Positions 23,476 to 31,408 of a stretch of 35,236 nucleotides of DNA are shown one piece after another (within the stretch, counting starts at the first letter, position 1; each line of letters starts with the position of its first letter). This DNA is from a virus, in the IMG/VR virus record IMGVR_UViG_3300035703_000252, positions 1-35,236 of that record; one strand, given 5' to 3'. The notes beneath the pieces were generated by a model that did no database searches, was not told the DNA's origin, and worked only from the letters and a program-made list of their open reading frames with translations. Both the position numbers and the translations under genes were made by a program.

Positions 23476-23758
23476 GTTTTTTCTCCAGTTCAATGATGAA
23501 TGCTGCGCAGCTCATGACTGCTGCTAAGTGGTGGAACCCGTCCTTGTCCATCGTCTCCCCCGCCATGTAAGCGAAAGTGTGACGGAGCAGGGCGGCTTTA
23601 TACCGTTCGATGCCGTCTTGGAGTAGCGCCCAATTGCCAGCTCCATATTTCGCTGCTCCGATCGTCAAATTGGTGACCATGGCTTCGATAGCCAATGGCG
23701 GTAGCAGGTCATATCGCAATTTACCGCTGTCGAACTTAATGCCTACCGCGTTTTCCAT
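23453..23758 (-). CDS. DUF5664 protein (dATP/dGTP diphosphohydrolase N-terminal-like)
   Basis: The 101-residue sequence has the family pattern KFDSGKLRYDLLPPLAIEAM, GAAKYGAGNWALLQDGIERY, LLRHTFAYMAGE and DGFHHLAAVMSCAAFIIEL. This is the small helical domain known as DUF5664, which as I recall Pfam renamed after phage dATP/dGTP diphosphohydrolases. Here it stands alone, downstream of purZ-mazZ-datZ. It could be a second nucleotide pyrophosphohydrolase or a partner of the short MazG-like protein. It overlaps the nuclease gene by 16 bases and the lysozyme start by 23. Confidence 0.75.
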   Translation of the reverse strand: MENAVGIKFDSGKLRYDLLPPLAIEAMVTNLTIGAAKYGAGNWALLQDGIERYKAALLRHTFAYMAGETMDKDGFHHLAAVMSCAAFIIELEKKHGHDKSS

Positions 23759-24186
23759 TCGATCTTCTCCTCTGTTATGATTCGGGCTAGTTCGACATAG
23801 TCAATCGAACCGGCCCATATGGTTGTCGCGTTCAACAGCGCGACGTTCCACGTGAGCTTTTCACTGAGCACGGAATCCATGTTAGACTCTTTAACTCTTA
23901 TCAAGGCATAGCTTGGAGTATCGCTGACATGAATCCCGACTAAAACATATTGGTGGTGTCCACCGGCTTTGATTCTTTCGCGAAACCACGCCTTCTGCGT
24001 ATTCCGGATTTCAATGGCTCCGTTAACTTTAGCTACTTTGAGTTCAATGAAACCGTCTGTGTTGTGCCCGAAATAGTGCGTGTCAGGTATACCAGCACTG
24101 GTAGCATGCGATTCAATCTGGCTAACATGGAACCCGAGCCTGCGCAATTCGACCCCCAGTTTACGGCGTACGTTGCTTTCTTTCAT
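23743..24186 (-). CDS. VRR-NUC type nuclease, PD-(D/E)XK fold (147 aa)
   Basis: AGIPDTHYF (P34, D35) followed by FIELKVAK (E48, K50) is the PD...ExK active site with the VRR-NUC spacing. The N-terminus SNVRRKLGVELRRLGF is also typical. Family members cut branched or free-ended DNA, so roles include Holliday-junction-like resolution or host DNA degradation. The gene starts within the datZ stop (ATGA) and so is translated with the Z-genome cassette. The C-terminal half is unfamiliar. Confidence 0.82.
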   Translation of the reverse strand: MKESNVRRKLGVELRRLGFHVSQIESHATSAGIPDTHYFGHNTDGFIELKVAKVNGAIEIRNTQKAWFRERIKAGGHHQYVLVGIHVSDTPSYALIRVKESNMDSVLSEKLTWNVALLNATTIWAGSIDYVELARIITEEKIEWKTR

Positions 24187-24722
24187 TCTGTCCAGTCCTC
24201 ACTCATGACTTGCTCACGTATTTCATGTAAGACCAACCCCATTTTATCCGCAGTGAGTTCGCTCAACTCTGGAAAGGCGTACCGAGTGTTGATCAGCATA
24301 GTGTCGTACGCGTGGTTTAATTGTTGCAGTACTGCCTTGGCTCTCCGGCCCGTACCGAAGTTGGTCAAAAAATGTATACTATCTAGTAGGTCGGCTGCCT
24401 TCAAGAAATAGCGGTATTCTATGGGCAACAATTTAGACGAGCCTGACACCATTTTATCCAACTCCAATGGGTCAAACCCCAAGTCTCTCATCTTGGTTTT
24501 AGTGGGAGTAGGTATATCGCCTAGCACAGCCTCTTCCATGTCGTGGGCTAACGCCGCCGCAGTGATGGTGGCCGCTACCATCGATACCGGAGCTATTGCT
24601 GCCATCGACGCCGCGATAATGGCGACATTAAAGCTATGTTCAGCTACCGACTGAGGACGCGTAGTTGGTACTATCGTCCACCGTTGAGTGTGTTGGAGTC
24701 TCATTTTGTCACATAATTTCAT
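24183..24722 (-). CDS. datZ: HD-domain dATP triphosphohydrolase, DatZ candidate
   Basis: In Z-genome phages DatZ removes the triphosphate from dATP so that adenine is not incorporated. The 179-residue protein is YfbR-like: VAEHS gives H29, AHDMEEA gives H60-D61 and E64, GDIPTPTK follows, and KAADLLD gives an Asp near 111. These are the metal ligands and catalytic residues of the HD fold. It is coupled by ATGA overlaps to the MazG-like gene before it and to the nuclease gene after it. The dATP specificity is inferred from context beside purZ; an ordinary YfbR-like nucleotidase would look similar. Confidence 0.87.
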   Translation of the reverse strand: MKLCDKMRLQHTQRWTIVPTTRPQSVAEHSFNVAIIAASMAAIAPVSMVAATITAAALAHDMEEAVLGDIPTPTKTKMRDLGFDPLELDKMVSGSSKLLPIEYRYFLKAADLLDSIHFLTNFGTGRRAKAVLQQLNHAYDTMLINTRYAFPELSELTADKMGLVLHEIREQVMSEDWTE

Positions 24723-24982
24723 TTTCTCGTCCTATATGTTCTTATGGCCTGTGCCACTATCGCCAACAAAAAGTTCTGTACGTCGCCCGCTTCCTGAATT
24801 ACGTCATTCAGTCCGCCGTCTATCATGGCGTCTTCGAGTTCGGCTATTTCTTCTTTCAGCTTAGCCATCAGTGTCAAGGGATCCACGTCGGTGATGTCGC
24901 CCTTATGACGGTTCATCACCATTTTAACAGAAGCCATCGAATTGACGGCTTCTGATGCATCCCTGATTAAGGGATTGTCCAT
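24719..24982 (-). CDS. mazZ: MazG-like nucleotide pyrophosphohydrolase, MazZ candidate (87 aa)
   Basis: The all-alpha NTP pyrophosphatase signature is present: E44, E45 and E48 in LKEEIAELEDA, then E64 and D67 in QEAGDVQNFL, which bind magnesium. In the Z pathway MazZ converts dGTP to dGMP, the substrate of PurZ. At 87 residues it is very short. The gene starts in the purZ stop (TAATG) and ends in the datZ start (ATGA), so the three are translated together. Substrate is inferred from this context. Confidence 0.82.
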   Translation of the reverse strand: MDNPLIRDASEAVNSMASVKMVMNRHKGDITDVDPLTLMAKLKEEIAELEDAMIDGGLNDVIQEAGDVQNFLLAIVAQAIRTYRTRK

Positions 24983-26025
24983 TACTTGTATCCTCTGTAT
25001 TGAGCGTATTCAACGATGTCTGACTGCTTAGGTCCGTACCCGAAGTAGCGCATGGTGCAGTGTGCGCCGACATCATATTTCGCTTTTTCAATTACATTGG
25101 CCACTTTCATCGCGGTCTCGTGATCGTAATTGCAGAAATTGAGGAATACTTCATCTGGACGGCATGCCATCAAAGCTTCACGGATTTGTTGCTCGGAGAA
25201 TGTGAACACGCGACGCACTCGCTTGGTGACAGTAGTCAATTCCTGTTCCACTCCTAACTCGTCCCATGACGTCTCTACTTGATCAGGGTAGATGTGACCT
25301 GAGAAACCGTCCGCCGTGTTTCCGACTCTAATGGGGTGGACACGGGCTGTGCCGACGACTGTAACATCGAAGCTGTGGGGAATGCCGCAGTCCGCAAGGA
25401 ATCGGGCCGGTGTGCAGTCTCGGCTCGTGCAGTAGGGCCAAAAACCTGCGTTAAGTCCAAGACTATAACCTTGAGCGCCTTCGGCGAGAATGAAGTTCGA
25501 TGCATATATTATACTTAACCATTCTGATTGAGTTACGACACAACCTTCGAATTCGGTGCCTTTTAACCGGACGACGGCGCGGTGGTCGTTTTGCGGATTG
25601 CGACTGATTTTCGATACCAGCGCTGCGCCGCTGCCCTGCATAGTGCTGCTGATATGCGACAGCGTTTGGCGTTCTTGTTCAGCGTGGGACTCATCCAACA
25701 CCACAGCGTCTTGGTGGATGACCAACCGAACGCCTTCTCGGCTGAAGATATCAGCGCTATCATAGAACTCTTCACGTAGACGATCCAAACTGAAAATCGA
25801 ACCCGCACCTAGCATCACGTTGCGCAGATTCGGGGATACGATGCCATTAGGCAAAACTTTGTGCATCCACTTCCGGCCAGCCGCGTTAATATATGTGTGA
25901 CCAGCGTTAGGCATATTGGCGTTGATAACTGTGTCTGGCTTGTCGCGTTCAGCGATGTAGCCAGCGATGAGGCCTTTGCCCGTCGAACCGAATTGTAAGT
26001 CTACGATTAGTGTAACTTTAGTCAT
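24982..26025 (-). CDS. purZ: PurZ, succino-2-aminodeoxyadenylate synthase
   Basis: This is the key enzyme of diaminopurine genomes: it joins aspartate to dGMP with ATP, a branch of the adenylosuccinate synthetase family. The 347-residue protein is shorter than bacterial PurA (about 430). The PurA loop GDEGKG is GSTGKG here (residues 13-18), so the catalytic Asp is Ser, the change known in phage PurZ enzymes. NAGHT (40-44) keeps the family His, and VMLGAGSIFSLDRL aligns with the PurA dimer and ligand region. AGGAAAC precedes the start. It lies next to mazZ, datZ and the PrimPol gene. Confidence 0.93.
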   Translation of the reverse strand: MTKVTLIVDLQFGSTGKGLIAGYIAERDKPDTVINANMPNAGHTYINAAGRKWMHKVLPNGIVSPNLRNVMLGAGSIFSLDRLREEFYDSADIFSREGVRLVIHQDAVVLDESHAEQERQTLSHISSTMQGSGAALVSKISRNPQNDHRAVVRLKGTEFEGCVVTQSEWLSIIYASNFILAEGAQGYSLGLNAGFWPYCTSRDCTPARFLADCGIPHSFDVTVVGTARVHPIRVGNTADGFSGHIYPDQVETSWDELGVEQELTTVTKRVRRVFTFSEQQIREALMACRPDEVFLNFCNYDHETAMKVANVIEKAKYDVGAHCTMRYFGYGPKQSDIVEYAQYRGYK

Positions 26026-26034
26026 GATTGTTTC

Positions 26035-28362
26035 CTAAATGTCGCGTCCAGTTATGTGTTTAAATCTCTCGACTGCCTCGTCTAGCGTTGGCAATTCGAA
26101 TACCCGAACCCGAACCCCGTCAGGGAACAGGCTTGCGGAAGGGCGTGTGGTTTTAAGGCCATACTCTTCCATGCGGCTGTAGAACATAGGCTTATTGAAG
26201 ATAGAACGCGGTTCGCGCCGTTTGGCGTTACACCAATTCTCATAATTCTCAAACAGCCCTGCTCTATCGGCCAATCTTGGCCATGCTGATTTGCCGTCAA
26301 TGTCGGCACTCATATTGGCATAATCCATGACATTGATGCTACCGGCCTCCAATTGGTCGGCCCACCACTCAACCACTGTGTCACGATAAGAGGCAGCGTA
26401 ACGGTTGCGCTGGTCTATCAGTAATTCCGTTTCCGGTGCGCGCTGTAGGTTATTAGTGATTTCACGCTCCATCAAGTCGTACATCATGGCTTCGATTCCG
26501 CCATTGTCCATTTCGGAGTAGATGTCGCGGAACCACTTCATGTCTTTAACGCGGTGGTTAGACGCTTTGAGAACGAACCAACGACGTGATTGCGGCCCAG
26601 CTGGGATGAACCAATCCTCGTTTGACGCCATGGCAACATGGCACATGTTGCGGTAGTTGTACGCATCCATGCCTTTGCGCTCACATAACAAAGTCTTCTC
26701 AGTCACCAGCGCTTTAAGAGCACCGGCATGGCGTTTGTCGCCGCCGTAAATCACCTCATCTGCGAATACCAATAGCGCGTCCTGCATATGGGCGTTGAAG
26801 TCACCTGTCAAGTGTTTGTCGTGAGTCAAATGCTTATAATGGCGTCCGACTGTGCGGCCCATGGCTTCGACAAAAGTACCCTTACCGCAACCTTCGTCGC
26901 CCTTCATTACGATAGCGACGCCTTTCGGGTTAGCTGGATCTTGGTAAAAGTCAGCCATCCAATCCAGAATCCACTCAAAGTAAGAGGTGTTCCCGTCGCA
27001 AATTACTTCAAGAATGTGCTGGCGGAGTTTGCTCCAATTTCCCTTAATGGGATTGACACGCCATCCGCGCCACAAATTGTACGCCAGCCCCGATGGCGTT
27101 TGGAATTCTTCCGGCTTATCGGGCCGGAACTCGACCCCGCCAGTGAACTCGCGACGGCGCTCGTCTGCCAGCCAAATGGCGGTTTTTGGTACTGCCTTGG
27201 TCTGCCCGTTATTACTCGCGACTGAAATCTTCTTATTCATGGTCAGACTTTTGAAGTCATCCAGCGTAAGGAACGTCAAATCCTTGTCGGGGTCAGCGTT
27301 AATGGAATTGGCGATGATACGAACCTTGCCGCCAATCACAGCCACGCCATACTCTTTGTTCAACTCATCGATCAAGACATCGTATTCGCCTTTGACGGAG
27401 AAATCCACCTCATCGACTAGTTGCGGCTTGGGCACGAAACCGAATCGCTTGGCGTGGTAGTAGATTGTGCCGATGCGGACTGGGCCATATGACTTGAAGC
27501 CCGACCAGCGCACATGGCATTCACCTTCTTTGTATCGCTCGCCTTTCTGTGACCAAGCATCCCAACAGCGCAAACCCTTCTCATCTGGATGTTGAGAGTG
27601 AATAGCTTGTCCGATCCGCAACCAGTCATCGTAGGCGAGATTGTCGGGGTTGATCGTCTGCAGCATGTCCCAGATTTCACGCAGAGTGTGCAGCCTTTCA
27701 ACGTCGTCTTCGTCTAGGTTTTCGTTCCCTCGGCCCGTGCCACGTGCGTTCTGTAGATCCCATGGGTCGCCCAGCAACTCGCCGATCCAATCCGGAGCAT
27801 CAGGCACAGAGCCAAACTCTTCCCACTCGTAAGCTTCGCCGTCGATTTCAGATGGCCACGCAACGATGTGCGAACGGCATTGGCCGTTGCCGCCGCGCGT
27901 GTCGACGCCGCGCCCGATTTTAGCCGTGGAAGATGAACCGGACTCGAACCAATTAAACAGAAAATGCTTACCGCCGCTCGGAGTCCGCTGAATAACACCT
28001 TTAATCTTACCGTGGTCTTTTTCGATGGCGGCAAGTGTATCATACCCTGAAAACCCATTCTTGTCTACCTTATCCACGTCTATGGCGAAAATGCCGTCTT
28101 CAGCTCCGCATGCCAAGCCGACGTTCCAACCCCAATATTTGCCTTCGGGTCCGAACCAGCCAGCTACAGTGGCAGGGTCCTTGGATGCGTGGCTGTATGT
28201 GAGGCCATCTTTCTTTTCTGGTATTGCTTTCCCGTTAGGTCTGATTGGAATAACATAGAACCCCTGCTCCGCGTAGTAGACAGCTGCTGCCAGCACCCGA
28301 TGCGGGAAGCTATCTAGAGCAGCTATCTGCTTTACGGCCAGCGGGTCGATTTTCTTCATCAT
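26035..28362 (-). CDS. PrimPol-helicase fusion
   Basis: The 775-residue replication protein has three parts. Residues about 20-185 are an archaeo-eukaryotic primase-polymerase domain (FYVIPIRPNGKAIPEKK; FAIDVDK metal motif; TPSGGKHFLF). Residues about 230-305 are a PriCT-like domain (YDDWLRIGQAIHSQHPD). Residues about 390-640 are a superfamily 3/DUF5906-like helicase with Walker A GDEGCGKGT near 484-491 and Walker B ALLVFADE near 528-535. It would prime and unwind the phage genome. Its start overlaps the DNA polymerase stop (TAATG), so the two are made together. Confidence 0.87.
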   Translation of the reverse strand: MMKKIDPLAVKQIAALDSFPHRVLAAAVYYAEQGFYVIPIRPNGKAIPEKKDGLTYSHASKDPATVAGWFGPEGKYWGWNVGLACGAEDGIFAIDVDKVDKNGFSGYDTLAAIEKDHGKIKGVIQRTPSGGKHFLFNWFESGSSSTAKIGRGVDTRGGNGQCRSHIVAWPSEIDGEAYEWEEFGSVPDAPDWIGELLGDPWDLQNARGTGRGNENLDEDDVERLHTLREIWDMLQTINPDNLAYDDWLRIGQAIHSQHPDEKGLRCWDAWSQKGERYKEGECHVRWSGFKSYGPVRIGTIYYHAKRFGFVPKPQLVDEVDFSVKGEYDVLIDELNKEYGVAVIGGKVRIIANSINADPDKDLTFLTLDDFKSLTMNKKISVASNNGQTKAVPKTAIWLADERRREFTGGVEFRPDKPEEFQTPSGLAYNLWRGWRVNPIKGNWSKLRQHILEVICDGNTSYFEWILDWMADFYQDPANPKGVAIVMKGDEGCGKGTFVEAMGRTVGRHYKHLTHDKHLTGDFNAHMQDALLVFADEVIYGGDKRHAGALKALVTEKTLLCERKGMDAYNYRNMCHVAMASNEDWFIPAGPQSRRWFVLKASNHRVKDMKWFRDIYSEMDNGGIEAMMYDLMEREITNNLQRAPETELLIDQRNRYAASYRDTVVEWWADQLEAGSINVMDYANMSADIDGKSAWPRLADRAGLFENYENWCNAKRREPRSIFNKPMFYSRMEEYGLKTTRPSASLFPDGVRVRVFELPTLDEAVERFKHITGRDI

Positions 28363-30242
28363 TATTTTTGTTCTCCGTTCTTAGCGGCCCACCAATTCTT
28401 ACCCGCACCGTCAAGATCTAGTATTAACGGTACGCGGAATTTTATGTCATTTATGTTTTCAATTGCTTCTTTTACCCGTTTGAACACTGGACGCCAGTTG
28501 GGGTCCATGGCCATGGAATAACTATCGTGTGTATTCAGGATCAGATGCCCGTCATTGCCCATGGCTTCTCCGCATTTGATCCAATTGCGTTTGTTAACAT
28601 CGGCTGCGGTGGCCTGAATCAACAGGCCCGATGCCTTGTATGACTTGTACCCCTTGGGGAATCTTAGCTTGCGACCTGCTCTGGTTCTAACGTACTCGCG
28701 CTGTTCGGCCACCGATTTCGCTCGGTCCGCCAAGTCTTTAACGCCCTGCACCCGCGAGTGATACAGGTCTATTGCTTTATTCGCTTCTGGTCCAGCTTTC
28801 CGGTATCGGATTACTTTGCCGCTTTTGTCGGTGAATTGATCCCATTGCCATGGCATCCCCATCTTTGCGGCTGTGGCACCACGGCCTTGGTTGAAAATCA
28901 TAGACAGATTCAATTGCTTGGCGTTAGGTTGACCACTGTATGTCGCATTGCGAGGCAATCCAGTCATGTCGCCTACCCACTGGTGGAAGTCGAGGCTAGG
29001 CTGTTTAGCATATGCTTGGACGAGCGAGTCGTTATACGCGGATACTAGGTGAGCGAACACGCGCACTTCGAATGAGGCTAAATCCGTCTCCACCCACACC
29101 ATGCCTTCAGGCGGAAGAAAACAGGGCTTGACGATAGATGCGATTTTCTTGTTGCGGGCCGGTATCTGTTGCATGGCTGGCTCGGTGTAGCTCAGACGAC
29201 CTGTGCCCGTGCCACCATCATCGCCCTTGGCTTGGTTTATGGTGGGGTAGACCACACCATGATGCGCATGTTCGATTATGTGCTTACCTAAAAACACGTC
29301 CCGAGTCTTAATCAAAGACCGGATCGACGTGATTAGACTTGCGGCTGGGTGAGACATATCATGCATTATGTCACCCTTAAACGATGGCTGGCCCTTGTCA
29401 GTGGTTCCGATTTGCGTCCCATCGTTCGCAATCCATGCACCGACAGTCGCATCCCACTTAGGGTCGAACAGCTTGCAAATCTGCGGGCCGCTGTTGACGT
29501 TGATGCTGAATCCTGCGATGTCGTTCAATTGGCGTTGCAAGATGCTGATTTCGTCTGTCAATGCGGGCTGGGCAGCGGCGGCAGCGTCGACATCTACTCG
29601 GATTCCACGCATTTCAGCTCTCACCAATTCAGGGAAGACCGATTGCTCAAACTCCACGATGTTGCGTATCCCTTGACGTTCGATCTCTTCTTCTTGCCAC
29701 AGGTACAGATCTAACGTAACGCGAGTATCCTTTCTTGCGTAACGTTGAACAAGCTCAGTAGGCAACTCGGTAATTCGTGCCATAATCCTATCTTTGGACA
29801 TGCGAGAGTCACCGAAGATAGTACGCGCCTCTTCATAGAATCGTTCGTCTTTACGCATTTGAAGGTACTTATTACCGAGAGCATCAAGACTGTACCCTTC
29901 TGGTCTACTGCGTGTCCACGGAAATACAGTTGATTCGTGTTCGTTGATGAGACATGCACGAACAACAGTACACCGGACTCTTTCAAGTGGAAGTTTAACT
30001 CCAATAGTGTCGAGCATTTTTGTATCAAAGCTCGCGTAATGGGCAGCGATCTCACCTTTAAAGTGCCGCAGCTCGTCGTTGAGGTATTGAGGGATTTCTG
30101 GTTGGAGTCTAAGGTCCCATGCATAGTCTCTATCCTCGGTGCTTATGCTGATCATGAACGGCCTGTCTTTCGGGTATTTAGTCCCAGTCGTTTCAGTATC
30201 GATAGCAAAAATTGGTAGGTCGCGTAACGTTGGAAAATCCAT
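28362..30242 (-). CDS. dpoZ: Family A DNA polymerase with 3'-5' exonuclease, DpoZ candidate
   Basis: The 626 residues correspond to a Klenow-like enzyme without 5' nuclease. Exonuclease motifs: D15-x-E17, D73 in AHYASFD, and YARKD near 168-172. Polymerase motif A is ETDLASFEVRV (D387), motif B is NAKQLNLSMIFNQG (K442), and motif C is NTHDSYSM with D573. Motif C reads HDS instead of HDE, and the motif B positions equal to R754 and F762 of Pol I appear to be Gln and Leu. DpoZ polymerases of Z-phages favour diaminopurine over adenine; that preference is inferred from co-location with purZ. GAGGG precedes the ATG. Confidence 0.9.
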   Translation of the reverse strand: MDFPTLRDLPIFAIDTETTGTKYPKDRPFMISISTEDRDYAWDLRLQPEIPQYLNDELRHFKGEIAAHYASFDTKMLDTIGVKLPLERVRCTVVRACLINEHESTVFPWTRSRPEGYSLDALGNKYLQMRKDERFYEEARTIFGDSRMSKDRIMARITELPTELVQRYARKDTRVTLDLYLWQEEEIERQGIRNIVEFEQSVFPELVRAEMRGIRVDVDAAAAAQPALTDEISILQRQLNDIAGFSINVNSGPQICKLFDPKWDATVGAWIANDGTQIGTTDKGQPSFKGDIMHDMSHPAASLITSIRSLIKTRDVFLGKHIIEHAHHGVVYPTINQAKGDDGGTGTGRLSYTEPAMQQIPARNKKIASIVKPCFLPPEGMVWVETDLASFEVRVFAHLVSAYNDSLVQAYAKQPSLDFHQWVGDMTGLPRNATYSGQPNAKQLNLSMIFNQGRGATAAKMGMPWQWDQFTDKSGKVIRYRKAGPEANKAIDLYHSRVQGVKDLADRAKSVAEQREYVRTRAGRKLRFPKGYKSYKASGLLIQATAADVNKRNWIKCGEAMGNDGHLILNTHDSYSMAMDPNWRPVFKRVKEAIENINDIKFRVPLILDLDGAGKNWWAAKNGEQK

Positions 30243-30256
30243 GTCTCATCCCTCTA

Positions 30257-30544
30257 TCAAAAAGGAATGTCGTCATCGAAATCGATGTCGTCGCTTGCTT
30301 TCTTCGCTGGAGCGGACACGGGCTTATTGACACTGGCGTCATCTGCTGTGAAAGCTAAACTGATGAACCGGTCTACGCCATTTTTCATCATCTTAGTCCA
30401 CGCTGATAGCCAGAATTTAGACACCGCGCCACAGTGAGGGCAAGCTAACTCACAATGGCCTTTTGAATTGGGGGATTTCTCGCTAGTTCTCTTGTCGTTC
30501 TTGAACAGGACACCGGAATTGAGGTTGTTGGATTGTTGGTTCAT
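30257..30544 (-). CDS. Small protein with SSB-like acidic tail (95 aa)
   Basis: The N-terminal region SGVLFKNDKRTSEKSPNSKG followed by WLSAWTKMMKNGVDRFISLAF follows a pattern found in small phage proteins of unknown function. C31, C35 and C38 (CELACPHC) may hold a metal. The C-terminus DIDFDDDIPF is an acidic tail of the single-stranded-DNA-binding-protein type, which usually docks partner proteins. It lies directly upstream of the polymerase gene. It may be a replication accessory or a second ssDNA-binding protein. Confidence 0.65.
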   Translation of the reverse strand: MNQQSNNLNSGVLFKNDKRTSEKSPNSKGHCELACPHCGAVSKFWLSAWTKMMKNGVDRFISLAFTADDASVNKPVSAPAKKASDDIDFDDDIPF

Positions 30545-30560
30545 ATCTCTCGCTCACAGA

Positions 30561-30576
30561 GGGGGCCGAAGCCCCC
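30561..30576 (-). other. TTCG tetraloop hairpin between ssDNA-binding-type genes
   Basis: On the minus strand GGGGGC-TTCG-GCCCCC forms a six-pair stem in the 47-bp gap between the 264-residue gene and the 95-residue gene. No T-run follows. It probably stabilises or processes the polycistronic mRNA and lets the upstream gene be more abundant than the polymerase genes. Confidence 0.5.
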
Positions 30577-30591
30577 GTTAATGGTGGTGTA

Positions 30592-31386
30592 TCACAGGCC
30601 CATGTCATCGTCGAAATCGGCGGGATTGACCGTCTTTTCAGTGCGACTAGCTTGCGGTGCGGGTTCTGTACGTGAAACCGTGCGCTCACCAGCTTTGATC
30701 ACTTCATATAGGCGTTCGGCCGCAGAGTACATAGCTTTGCTGACGAAACCTTTTGGCGTGATTTTCCAGTTGAAGTAGTCTTGACCTTCTTTGTTTTGGT
30801 CGTCGACGACTTCCAATTGGTAGATCTTGCTGAAGCGATCGCCGCCAGCCATTTTAACCAAGGTATTGAAGTTGCGGCTGACTTTGGCTTGCGATTTTGA
30901 CATCGACAAGACCGCTTCTTCGAACAGCGGTTTTTCCAGAGTCGAACCGGCCTTCAGCACCATGACGAAGTGGGTGTAAGTGTCAACCACTTCCCAATCG
31001 TTCGGCACTTCTTGCTCCATCTTAGCGGCGTTAGCCAGCTCTTCTGAAGCGTACGACCCGCCGAAGCCGCCGCCCTTCTTGATGTCTTTCCACAGTAACC
31101 ACTCTTTAGTGAAGTATACTGGGATGAACAGAATAGGGCCGTTGTACAGAGCATTGCTGCCTGTGTTGAACGCCATGCCAGCTTCAGCGCCTTCGATATA
31201 TTCAGGTTTTTTCTTGTTGTGCTGCGGTGACAACTGCTGAATGATCTCAATGCGAGGGATTACGATGTCATTGGAGCTAACGTTCTCAGACCCACGGCCT
31301 GAATCCGCGTTCATCCACTCTGGGCGCTCTGATAACACCATAGTGTCGATTACTGCTACTTCGTTCGATTGTTCTGCTTTGCTCAT
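30592..31386 (-). CDS. Putative single-stranded DNA-binding protein (264 aa)
   Basis: The acidic end NPADFDDDMGL and the placement just before the polymerase genes suggest the phage ssDNA-binding protein. The middle contains beta-rich aromatic segments (GPILFIPVYFTKEWLLWKD; YTHFVMVLKAGSTLEKPLF; YFNWKITPKGFVSKAMY), which could be an OB-like core as in T7 gp2.5-type proteins. That fold is inferred, not shown. A GAGAGCAAGAAA leader precedes the ATG. The tail shares DFDDD with the next protein. Confidence 0.62.
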   Translation of the reverse strand: MSKAEQSNEVAVIDTMVLSERPEWMNADSGRGSENVSSNDIVIPRIEIIQQLSPQHNKKKPEYIEGAEAGMAFNTGSNALYNGPILFIPVYFTKEWLLWKDIKKGGGFGGSYASEELANAAKMEQEVPNDWEVVDTYTHFVMVLKAGSTLEKPLFEEAVLSMSKSQAKVSRNFNTLVKMAGGDRFSKIYQLEVVDDQNKEGQDYFNWKITPKGFVSKAMYSAAERLYEVIKAGERTVSRTEPAPQASRTEKTVNPADFDDDMGL

Positions 31387-31408
31387 TTTCTTGCTCTCAG
31401 TTCTGGCA

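Noticed and set aside
24183-24722. HD protein as an ordinary 5'-nucleotidase (YfbR)
   Set aside because: The fold is the same, but its coupled position directly after purZ and the MazG-like gene makes DatZ the better call.
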